Source of the DNA: JANPPS01 sp964242575
GTDB taxonomy: Bacteria > Pseudomonadota > Alphaproteobacteria > Acetobacterales > Acetobacteraceae
Direction: 5' to 3'
Length of the DNA: 64,000 bases
Assembly: GCA_964242575.1 (NCBI GenBank)
Contig: CAXTCN010000011.1
Location: 1-64,000 of the forward strand
The position numbers and the translations under genes are program-made. Each line of letters starts with the position of its first letter. Position 1 is the first letter of the stretch. The notes below the pieces were generated by a model, which saw nothing but the letters and a program-made list of their open reading frames with translations, had not been told where the DNA came from and searched no databases. Shown here in pieces: positions 57,481 through 64,000 of this stretch.

Positions 57481-60417
57481 TCATGGCTTGTCCGCCAGCC
57501 ACCGTGACAACCCGGCCAGCTCCGGCGTTCGCTTCAGCGTCATGAGCGGCCCTGTGAGCCGAAGCCCAAGTTCCGGTCCAGTCCGCGTGCTGTCCGGCGG
57601 CGTGGGACGGAGCGACAGGAGCAGGTCAGCGGCGGCGCCGGGCAGGTCGATGCTGCCTTGCACTGTCGCACTGCCAGCCGGGCCAGAGAGCGTTCCAGCA
57701 CTGGCAAGCACGCCGCGGCGGGCCTGCAAACCTAAATCCAGCTTGTCGTACGGCGTCGTCCCAGACAGGAGCGCGGCCTGTGCCGCGGCCTGTATGGACA
57801 CCGGATTTGCCCCGGACAATGCGGCGCTCGCAGCGCTCAAGTCCAGGCCGCTCAGAATGCCGTCCGTCACAACAAGGCTGGCGCTGCCGGACAAGGTCGC
57901 AAGCAAGGTCGCCGGGCTATACCCGGCGGCGTTCAGGTCGAGCGTCGCGTCCAACGTGCCAGACGCGACATCGACCACCGTTTCAAGCGCCGGCGCGGAC
58001 AGCGCCACCCCCGCCAGCGAAGCCCGGACAGCAAGGCGCGGCGGCTCGATGGCCGCTTCAAGCACGGCCGTGCCGGACAGGGCGCCGCCATCAAGCCGTG
58101 CGGCGCCCCGATCAATGCGAAGCGTGCCGTCCTGCAATGCCAAGTCGGCTGCAAAGCCTTTCAGGACCGGTGTCTGTCCCAGCAACACGTCCGCGGCCTC
58201 GATATGAACGGCGCCGTTCCAACCCAGCAACGCCGCGACCGGGATCGGGTCGGGGGAGCGCGCATACGGCAACGGCAACGGCAGCACCTCCGCCGTGACC
58301 TGGCCGGCGACATTGCGGCCCTCCAGCGTCAGTTGCCCGCGCGCGCGCAATGCCCCGGCCACCAGGTCGAAGCTGTCCAGCGCGATACGGTCCGGCGCCG
58401 TCGCAACCTGTGCCAGCATGGACAAGGAACCATCTCCCAGCCACGCGGCCGTGCTGCCCAATCCAAGCGTCTCCAACAGCCGGGGAGCGCCGGGGTGGCG
58501 CACGGTCATGGTCCCGACTGACCGCCGGGCCGCGAGGTTGAGCGTCGGCTGCGCCTCGATCCGCAGGTCCGAGACCTCGATGTTGAGCCGTGCCGCCAAC
58601 GCCTCGGGCGGACCGGACAACTGCAGGAGCGCTGAGCCCGGTCCGCGCAGCAGGCCGGACACGGCGGGCTTGTCAATCCAGCCGACCGGCAACAACGACT
58701 GCAGGGGCGTCGTGTCCGGCGCGTTCAGCTCCACCCGGCCCTCCGTGATGCGGGCACCCTCGCCCACCGTTGCCGAGGCCGTCAGGCGCATGCCCGACAC
58801 TGTCGCCTCCAGCCGACGCAGCGTGAGCCGCGTGGCCTCGGTTTGCGCATCGACTGCGATTGGGCCTACGGGCAAGCCGCGCCATGTCCCTTGCCGGACC
58901 TCTAGTTTCAGGTCGGCGTCCAGCGATGCCGCCCGGGCCAAGGCCAGGCTGATGCCGGCCTGGGTCGTCAAGGCCGAGAGGTCTGGCACCCACGGGTCAA
59001 GCACCAGTTGCTCGAACATCAGCCCGGCGCCGACCGAGACCCGCGGCCCCAGTTTGACCGCAAGGCCGCCGGTGACCCGGTTTCCATCCAGGCTGCCCTG
59101 CACGTCCGAAAGCGAGGCCTGTCCCGCGCCCATCGTCACCCTGGCCGACAGGTCCGCGGTGCGCAGCACGCCTGTCGGCAAGGCTGCGAATGGCTCCGCG
59201 CCCAGCGCGGCCGGCGCCAGGGGTTCAAGCCAGCGCAGGGTGGTGCGCAAGTCGGGCGTCGCGAGCCGTGCCGTGCCCTCGAACTCCGGCGCGGCGCCCG
59301 GCTTGCGGGACCGGGCGGGAATGCGGCCCGACAAGGCGAGCTGCGCCTCGCCGGGCAGCACGGCCGTGGTGTCCCGCACCGTCACCCCGTCATCGTCCAG
59401 GTCGAACGCGCCGCGCAGGCGCCGGAGGGTGCCGCCGGCCAAAGTCGCGGCCTCGGCCGACAGGTCGATGCCAGTTGGCATGCCGACGCCGGCGCTGCGC
59501 AGCAGCACCGGAATCCAAGCGTCCAAGTCGAGCCGCCCAGCCGCCAGCGCCAGGTCGAGCCGGGCTGCCGGCAACACGCGCAGCGCCACTGCGCCCCGAG
59601 CGGGAGACCCGTCGATCTCCATCGCGAGCTCATCCGCCACCGCAAGCCCGGCTGCTGCGCTCAGGCGGCCCTCGCTCCGCCACGCCACCGCAGGCGCCGG
59701 CAGCAGTTGGGACAGGTCCGGCCCCCGCGCGGTCATCCGTCCGGACAACGCGCCCTCGCCGCTGAGCTGTCCAGAGAACCGGCCGCCGGTGTCCCGCAGC
59801 GGGCCGTCCCCGTCGAGGCTGACCTCAAGCCCGGCCCCGCCGTCCCGGCCGGGCCGCCCAAGCCGTGCCGTGAACCGCCAGGACTGGACGCCGAGCTGTC
59901 CGGTCCCAGTCGCCGACAAGGTGCCCGTATCCGGATCGGTGGCCAGCGTGGCGCTGACCTTGGTGACCGCAAGGCCACCGACCTGGATGCGGCTGTCCTC
60001 CACCCGCGCCCGCAGCTTAATCAGCCACGTCGGCCCGCGTTGCGCCAGCGCGCCTGGCGAGGGTGGCCAAGGCAGGCGGAGGTCGGCGCCTTGCAAGGTC
60101 AAATCCCGGGCATCCACCTGCCCAGCCAACAGCGGGCTGAGCGCCACGCGCAACCGCAGCTCCTGCGCTGTCAGCACCGCGCCGTCGCCGGTGTCGTCCA
60201 CCTCGATGCCGGAGGCCGTCAGGATGGGTTGCGGCAGGAGGTTCAGCGTCACGTCGCCGCCGATCCGCACGGGACGGCCGAGGCCAGCCGTCGCAAGCGC
60301 GGCGATGCTGTCGCGATACTGGTTCCAGTCCAGCATTCGCGGCAGAAGCCACACGCAGGCAACCAGCAAAACCAGCAGTGCGGCGATGCTGGCCAGGACG
60401 ACGCGTCCCTTGCGCAT
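57481..60417 (-). CDS. AsmA-family protein
   Basis: The 978-residue protein has a membrane anchor at its N terminus (VVLASIAALLVLLVACVWLL), then the AsmA start DWNQYRDSIAALATAGLGRP and VRIGGDVTLNLLPQPILTAS. The long beta-rich body with repeated LDL and LRL strands and a C-terminal AsmA-like domain fits bridge-like lipid-transfer or outer-membrane assembly proteins. The function is inferred from family members such as AsmA and TamB-like proteins that act between the membranes. The start at 60417 gives MRKGRVVLAS; an ATG 21 codons upstream is less likely. The stop lies 21 bases after the small convergent gene. Confidence 0.9.
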   Translation of the reverse strand: MRKGRVVLASIAALLVLLVACVWLLPRMLDWNQYRDSIAALATAGLGRPVRIGGDVTLNLLPQPILTASGIEVDDTGDGAVLTAQELRLRVALSPLLAGQVDARDLTLQGADLRLPWPPSPGALAQRGPTWLIKLRARVEDSRIQVGGLAVTKVSATLATDPDTGTLSATGTGQLGVQSWRFTARLGRPGRDGGAGLEVSLDGDGPLRDTGGRFSGQLSGEGALSGRMTARGPDLSQLLPAPAVAWRSEGRLSAAAGLAVADELAMEIDGSPARGAVALRVLPAARLDLALAAGRLDLDAWIPVLLRSAGVGMPTGIDLSAEAATLAGGTLRRLRGAFDLDDDGVTVRDTTAVLPGEAQLALSGRIPARSRKPGAAPEFEGTARLATPDLRTTLRWLEPLAPAALGAEPFAALPTGVLRTADLSARVTMGAGQASLSDVQGSLDGNRVTGGLAVKLGPRVSVGAGLMFEQLVLDPWVPDLSALTTQAGISLALARAASLDADLKLEVRQGTWRGLPVGPIAVDAQTEATRLTLRRLEATVSGMRLTASATVGEGARITEGRVELNAPDTTPLQSLLPVGWIDKPAVSGLLRGPGSALLQLSGPPEALAARLNIEVSDLRIEAQPTLNLAARRSVGTMTVRHPGAPRLLETLGLGSTAAWLGDGSLSMLAQVATAPDRIALDSFDLVAGALRARGQLTLEGRNVAGQVTAEVLPLPLPYARSPDPIPVAALLGWNGAVHIEAADVLLGQTPVLKGFAADLALQDGTLRIDRGAARLDGGALSGTAVLEAAIEPPRLAVRASLAGVALSAPALETVVDVASGTLDATLDLNAAGYSPATLLATLSGSASLVVTDGILSGLDLSAASAALSGANPVSIQAAAQAALLSGTTPYDKLDLGLQARRGVLASAGTLSGPAGSATVQGSIDLPGAAADLLLSLRPTPPDSTRTGPELGLRLTGPLMTLKRTPELAGLSRWLADKP

Positions 60418-60492
60418 CCTATCCGATCCGAACTGCCGGGTGCGCCATGCGTGAGATCCTGACATTCTGCACAGGCGCACATAACGGCACGG

Positions 60493-60602
60493 CCAGGCTT
60501 ACGCAAAAGCGGTACCGTCAAGATGGGCCTGCGCGCAAGCCCCGGCATAAAGAGCGGCTTGCGCGCAAGCCCTGCTGTCGCAACCGGCCTCTACCATGGT
60601 AG
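60493..60602. repeat. Tandem palindromic repeats upstream of the TerB/DnaJ gene
   Basis: Three related copies follow at about 30-base spacing: GGCTTACGCAAAAGC near 60496, GGCCTGCGCGCAAGC near 60526, and the perfect palindrome GGCTTGCGCGCAAGCC near 60556. A 12-bp palindrome CTACCATGGTAG (60591-60602) ends just before the next start. They lie in the gap between the divergent AsmA and TerB/DnaJ genes and could be operators or RNA elements. Confidence 0.5.
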
Positions 60603-60611
60603 CATGACACA

Positions 60612-61391
60612 ATGAGTTACTGGGGCAGGTTGCTCGGCGGCGTCGCCGGGTTTGCGATGGGTGGGCCGTTTGGCGCCGTAGTAGGCGCGGCGCTGGGCCA
60701 CGCGGCCGACCAGGGCGCGATGCCGCGCGTCACCTTGGGCGACGGGTTGGGCGGTTCGCCGCTCGGGCCGGCGCGGATCGCGGCGCTGCTCGGCCGGCGG
60801 GACCAGCTATTCGCGATAGGCTGCGTCGTGCTGTCCGCCAAGCTCGCGAAGTGCGACGGGCCAGTGGTGCGCGCCGAGATCGACGCGTTCAAGCGGCAGT
60901 TCCGCATTCCGCCGGACAGCGTGCGAGACGTCGGCCGGCTGTTCGACCAGGCGCGAGACAGCGCGGACGGGTTCGAGCCCTACGCCATGCAGCTCGGCGA
61001 GAGCTTTGCCGACAACCGCGGCCTGCTGGAGGACGTGCTGACGGCGCTGTTCGCCATCGCACGGGCGGACAAGCCGCTGACCATGGCGGAGCAGGACATG
61101 CTGCACCGGGTGCACCGGGCGTTTGGGCTTGATCAGCTCGCGTGGGACCAGGCTCGCGGCGGCGTGTCCCGGCGCACGATGGAGACGGACGACCCCTACG
61201 CCGTGCTGGGTGTGGACCGCAGCGCCACGGATGAGGCCCTGCGCCAGGCCTGGCTGCGGCTGATGCGGGAGAACCACCCGGACAGCCTGGCGGCGCGCGG
61301 GGTGCCGGCGGAGTTCATCGCCCGGGCCGGCGACAAAGTGGCGCGGATCAATGCGGCCTGGGACCGGATAAAGCGTGAGCGCGGGCTTTGA
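60612..61391 (+). CDS. TerB-like and J-domain protein (DjlA-like)
   Basis: The 259-residue protein begins with a Gly/Ala-rich, glycine-zipper-like membrane segment (GRLLGGVAGFAMGGPFGAVV). A TerB-like helical domain follows, with AKLAKCDGPVVRAEIDAFKR near residue 85. A C-terminal J domain contains DDPYAVLGVDRSATDEALRQ and the HPD motif in ENHPDSLAARG near 225. This resembles DjlA-type co-chaperones that stimulate DnaK at the inner membrane. The stop TGA overlaps the amidase TTG start. Confidence 0.9.
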   Translation: MSYWGRLLGGVAGFAMGGPFGAVVGAALGHAADQGAMPRVTLGDGLGGSPLGPARIAALLGRRDQLFAIGCVVLSAKLAKCDGPVVRAEIDAFKRQFRIPPDSVRDVGRLFDQARDSADGFEPYAMQLGESFADNRGLLEDVLTALFAIARADKPLTMAEQDMLHRVHRAFGLDQLAWDQARGGVSRRTMETDDPYAVLGVDRSATDEALRQAWLRLMRENHPDSLAARGVPAEFIARAGDKVARINAAWDRIKRERGL

Positions 61392-62083
61392 ACGCAGACG
61401 GCTTGCCGGTCCATGAGCTGCCGAGCCCCAACTGGGATGACCGCCCGGACGGCGTGCCGGTTGACACGCTGGTGCTGCACTACACCGGCATGCAGACAGC
61501 GGCGGCGGCGCTCGAACGGCTGCGGGATCCGGCTGCCCGCGTCTCCTCGCACTACGTCGTGGAGGAGGACGGCACGGTGTGGCGCCTGGTGCCCGAAGCG
61601 CAGCGGGCTTGGCACGCCGGGGTCTCTGCCTGGCGTGGGCACGTGGGTATCAATGACCGCTCAGTGGGCATCGAGATCGTGAATCCCGGCCATGAATGGG
61701 GCTACCGCGCGTTCCCCGCGTTGCAGATGGCGGCGGTCTGCGATTTGTGCCTGGACATCCTGCGCCGTCATCCGGTCCCCGCCCGCAACGTCGTGGGGCA
61801 CAGCGACGTCGCGCCCGACCGTAAGACAGACCCGGGGGAGTTGTTCGATTGGGCGGGCTTGGCCGCCAACGGGGTAGGGTTATGGCCGGACGACGTCGAT
61901 GCGGCAGTGCCGGACCATGACCTGGTGATAAAGGCGGCCTTAACGGCGATCGGCTACCAGGCCGCACTCGACCTATCGGTAGTCGTGCAGGCCTTCCAAC
62001 GGCATTGGCGCCCGCAGGAGATCACCGGAGTCGCAGACCTAGCAACGCGGCGGCAGTTGCGTGGAGTATTGCTGAGTATCTGA
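61388..62083 (+). CDS. N-acetylmuramoyl-L-alanine amidase (AmiD-like)
   Basis: A 231-residue zinc amidase of the amidase_2/PGRP type, cutting the bond between MurNAc and L-Ala. Visible are TLVLHYTGMQTAAAALERL near residue 35 with the first zinc His, SHYVVEEDGTVWRLVPEAQR near 58, the second His in GHSDVAPDRKTDPGELFDW near 138, and a C-terminal peptidoglycan-binding-like region. No signal peptide is visible, which suggests cytoplasmic recycling. The TTG at 61388 overlaps the DnaJ-like stop as TTGA. rnpB follows. Confidence 0.9.
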   Translation: MNADGLPVHELPSPNWDDRPDGVPVDTLVLHYTGMQTAAAALERLRDPAARVSSHYVVEEDGTVWRLVPEAQRAWHAGVSAWRGHVGINDRSVGIEIVNPGHEWGYRAFPALQMAAVCDLCLDILRRHPVPARNVVGHSDVAPDRKTDPGELFDWAGLAANGVGLWPDDVDAAVPDHDLVIKAALTAIGYQAALDLSVVVQAFQRHWRPQEITGVADLATRRQLRGVLLSI

Positions 62084-62172
62084 GCCGCATGTCCCAGCCT
62101 CAAGTTTGGCTAGGGCGCAACATCTGGCCGGGATCGCTTGACCTGCATCGCAAACGCGCGCACCACGCCGGT

Positions 62173-62590
62173 GCCAGACGGCCGGACGGCCGCTGCCCTT
62201 GTCACGGTTTTGGCCCTGACCTGGGCGGAGGAAAGTCCGGGCTCCACGGGAACACGGTGCCGGTTAACGGCCGGCGGGGGCGACCCTAGGGAAAGTGCCA
62301 CAGAAAACAAACCGCCCGGCCCCGTTCGCGGCGCCGGGAATGGGTGAAACGGTGCGGTAAAAGCGCACCGCGCCCCTGGCAACAGGGGCGGCAGGGTAAA
62401 CCCCACCGGGAGCAAGACCGAATAGGGGTGGCCGGCGGCGCAGACGGGAAGCCGGACGCGTGACGCAAGGGGGTTTCCGCCCTGCTGCCCGGGTTGGTCG
62501 CGTGAGGCGCGCAGCGATGCGCGTCCCAGAGGAATGGCCGTCCTGTGTTCGAAAGGACACAGACAGAACCCGGCTTACAGGCCGTCTGGC
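62173..62590 (+). ncRNA. rnpB: RNase P RNA
   Basis: The catalytic RNA of RNase P, which matures tRNA 5' ends. Conserved blocks are visible in order: GAGGAAAGTCCGGGCTCCAC near 62228, GCCACAGAAAAC near 62296, GGGTAAACCCCAC near 62395, GCAAGACCGAATAGGGG near 62412, and the closing GGCTTACAG near 62572. GCCAGACGGCC (62173-62183) pairs with GGCCGTCTGGC (62580-62590), giving the end helix. A possible -35 TTGACC lies at 62138-62143, but its -10 is unclear. Confidence 0.96.
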
Positions 62591-62754
62591 AGTCTCTCCT
62601 TAGTACCTTGAAGACTCGCCCGCAGCGGCGTGCGCCACCCGCCGCAATGTATGGACAATCCTAACACGCGACCTGCTGACCGCATTGTATAGAATTGTCA
62701 TTGCTGAATTTTTCCGAGCGGCTTTGAAGTAACAACCCTGCAATTCCTTTGACG

Positions 62755-62791
62755 CCCATGATAGCCCATGATAGCCCATGACATCCCATGA
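62755..62791 (-). promoter_or_regulatory. Four MraZ-type repeats upstream of mraZ
   Basis: CCCATGA occurs four times at 62755, 62765, 62775 and 62785, exactly ten bases apart. On the minus strand each reads TCATGGG, so the core TGGG recurs once per helical turn. This matches the arrangement of TGGG repeats described for MraZ operators. It sits 69-105 bases upstream of mraZ, suggesting autoregulation. Confidence 0.75.
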
Positions 62792-62859
62792 CGGTGCGCG
62801 TCGTTGGGAGGCAAGCCCGAGGCGAGTCGGGTGCGGGGATCAGGGGGCGGCGGGGTGCG

Positions 62860-63309
62860 ATGAGCCAATTCCTCGGTACGCACCAGAACCGGCTAGATAC
62901 CAAAGGCCGCGTCTCGATCCCGTCCACATTCCGCACGGGCCTGCGCTCCGAATCGGGCGGGGTCGCGGTGGTGCTGCGCCCATCCCATGCCCATGCATGC
63001 ATCGAGGCCTGGCCGATTGAGGTGTTCAACTCCTTGGCTGCCCCGATTGACCGTTTGGACCTGTTCAGCGAGGCGCAAGACGATCTCACGACCGCGCTGT
63101 ATGCGGACGCGAACTTGGTTGAGGCGGACAAGGAAGGGCGCGTGCTGCTGCCCGAGTCGCTGGTGCAGCACGCCGGCCTTACGGACACCGTTTGCTTCAT
63201 GGGCAAGGGCCGCACCTTTCAAATGTGGGAACCCGCCGCCGGCGCACGCCGGCAGGCCGAGGCACGGGACCGGGCGCGTGGCGTGACCCTGCCGGGCGCA
63301 AGGCCATGA
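62860..63309 (+). CDS. mraZ: Transcriptional regulator MraZ
   Basis: MraZ opens the division and cell wall (dcw) cluster and represses it. The 149-residue protein has two tandem AbrB-like domains: FLGTHQNRLDTKGRVSIPST near residue 4 and ALYADANLVEADKEGRVLLP near 80, each containing the DxKGR signature. The start at 62860 gives MSQFLGTHQN; an in-frame ATG at 62788 lies within the operator. Four ten-base repeats upstream are its likely binding site. ATGA overlap leads into rsmH. Confidence 0.95.
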   Translation: MSQFLGTHQNRLDTKGRVSIPSTFRTGLRSESGGVAVVLRPSHAHACIEAWPIEVFNSLAAPIDRLDLFSEAQDDLTTALYADANLVEADKEGRVLLPESLVQHAGLTDTVCFMGKGRTFQMWEPAAGARRQAEARDRARGVTLPGARP

Positions 63310-64000
63310 CGACCGAGCGGGCTGGCGCCTCTGGCCACACCCCTGTCATGTTGCCGGACGTGCTGCGCTATCTCGCGCCGCGGCCGGACGAGGTGCACTT
63401 GGACGGCACCTTCGGCGGTGGAGGCTACGCGGCAGCCATCCTCGACGCGGGCGCCACCCTGTTCGCCATCGACCGTGACCCGGCCGCCATCGCTCGCGGC
63501 GCAGCGCTCGCAACCCAGTGTCCCGGACGGCTGCACCTGATGCAGGGGTGCTTCGGCGACATGGTGAGTCTATTAAGCGAGCGAGGTGTGGGCGCGCTGG
63601 ACGGCGTCGTGCTGGACCTCGGCGTGTCGTCGTTCCAGATCGACGAGCCGGCACGCGGCTTCAGCTTTCGTGCCGACGGGCCGCTAGACATGCGCATGGC
63701 CGGCGCCGGGGCCACCGCGGCGGACCTCGTGAACCGGCTGCCGGAAGCCGAGCTTGCGGACACGCTGTACCAGCTTGGCGAGGAACGGCTGTCCCGCCGC
63801 ATCGCCCGGGCTATCGTGCTGGCCCGCGCGGAAGCGCCGATCAAGACGACGTTGCAGCTAGCCGGGATCATACGCGGCGTAGTGCCAAAGGACGGTTCGG
63901 GCATCGACCCGGCCACCCGCAGTTTCCAGGCGCTCCGCATCCGGGTGAACGACGAGCTGGAGGAAGTCGAGCGGGCGCTCGCGGCGGCGGCGGCGTTGCT
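63306..64000 (+). CDS. rsmH: 16S rRNA m4C1402 methyltransferase, N-terminal part (cut by window end)
   Basis: RsmH methylates N4 of C1402 of 16S rRNA. The frame from the ATG at 63306 runs off the window, giving 231 residues of about 300-330. Seen are HTPVMLPDVLRYLAP, then the SAM motif LDGTFGGGGYAAAIL near residue 36, DRDPAAI near 57, and VLDLGVSSFQIDEPARGFSF near 103. ERLSRRIARAIVLAR and TRSFQALRIRVNDELEEVE follow near 165 and 205. The start overlaps the mraZ stop as ATGA, the usual dcw arrangement. Confidence 0.96.
   Translation, partial: MTTERAGASGHTPVMLPDVLRYLAPRPDEVHLDGTFGGGGYAAAILDAGATLFAIDRDPAAIARGAALATQCPGRLHLMQGCFGDMVSLLSERGVGALDGVVLDLGVSSFQIDEPARGFSFRADGPLDMRMAGAGATAADLVNRLPEAELADTLYQLGEERLSRRIARAIVLARAEAPIKTTLQLAGIIRGVVPKDGSGIDPATRSFQALRIRVNDELEEVERALAAAAAL

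Noticed and set aside
62755..62791. A short CRISPR-like or tandem-repeat array
   Set aside because: Units are ten bases without spacers and sit at the mraZ promoter, so an operator fits better. No CRISPR-type repeat-spacer pattern was seen anywhere.

Overview
The window is GC-rich, almost fully coding alphaproteobacterial chromosome. Three things point there: a two-piece (circularly permuted) tmRNA gene, an alphaproteobacterial-type SspB, and a conserved core order murA-hisG-hisD-infA-maf-RNase G-yacG-tRNA-Phe. The overall gene content looks most like Rhodospirillales/Acetobacteraceae; that family-level placement is inference. Both window ends cut genes: ppdK at the left and rsmH at the right.

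Layout. Bases 1-7300 hold the end of ppdK, dcd, murA, hisG, hisD, infA, maf, a short RNase E/G protein, yacG and tRNA-Phe. An integrase remnant abuts the tRNA. Next come tRNA-Tyr, an rlmB-like methyltransferase, a keto-pentenoate hydratase-like gene and a frameshifted MmeI-like restriction-modification gene (10.1-13.0 kb). A copper module follows (13.1-16.6 kb): a CopZ-like chaperone diverges from copA-cueR-DUF305 across two CueR-type operators, and a His-rich EamA transporter lies tail to tail with it. After an MFS remnant come an ABC exporter, a phosphoesterase, a YdjC-like deacetylase and a DoxX-like protein. From 21.6 to 31.4 kb is a catabolic block: thiolase, SDR, Gfo/Idh/MocA oxidoreductase, acyl-CoA synthetase, hydroxyacid dehydrogenase and hydantoinase A/B. 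A more AT-rich surface-glycan patch (31.4-35.5 kb: two glycosyltransferases and a flippase) abuts a DNA ligase/ligase-associated exonuclease pair.

The right half is housekeeping: degP-hflC-hflK, mrp, a Rieske oxygenase, a ribokinase-like kinase, thyX, the two-piece ssrA gene (predicted tag ANDNHQALAIAA), a peptide-type binding protein, sspB, class I fumarase, a VOC protein, a queuosine cluster (VUT transporter, queA, tgt, queF, queG), class II fumarase, an RHH protein, AsmA, a TerB/DnaJ protein, an amidase, rnpB and the start of the dcw cluster (mraZ, rsmH).

How the parts work together. ssrA and sspB encode the tag RNA and the ClpXP adaptor that delivers tagged proteins, and they are separated by a single gene. 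VUT-QueA-Tgt-QueF-QueG cover the late queuosine steps from imported or upstream-made 7-deazaguanine to finished queuosine. The copper genes form a sensor-pump-chaperone unit. Many adjacent genes overlap by ATGA, GTGA or TTGA, suggesting tight translational coupling. The most unusual structural signal is a dispersed element with two hairpins, present twice. Each copy starts exactly at a gene's stop codon and keeps long arms whose sequences differ between copies but remain self-complementary. No CRISPR array, complete insertion sequence or complete prophage was seen.
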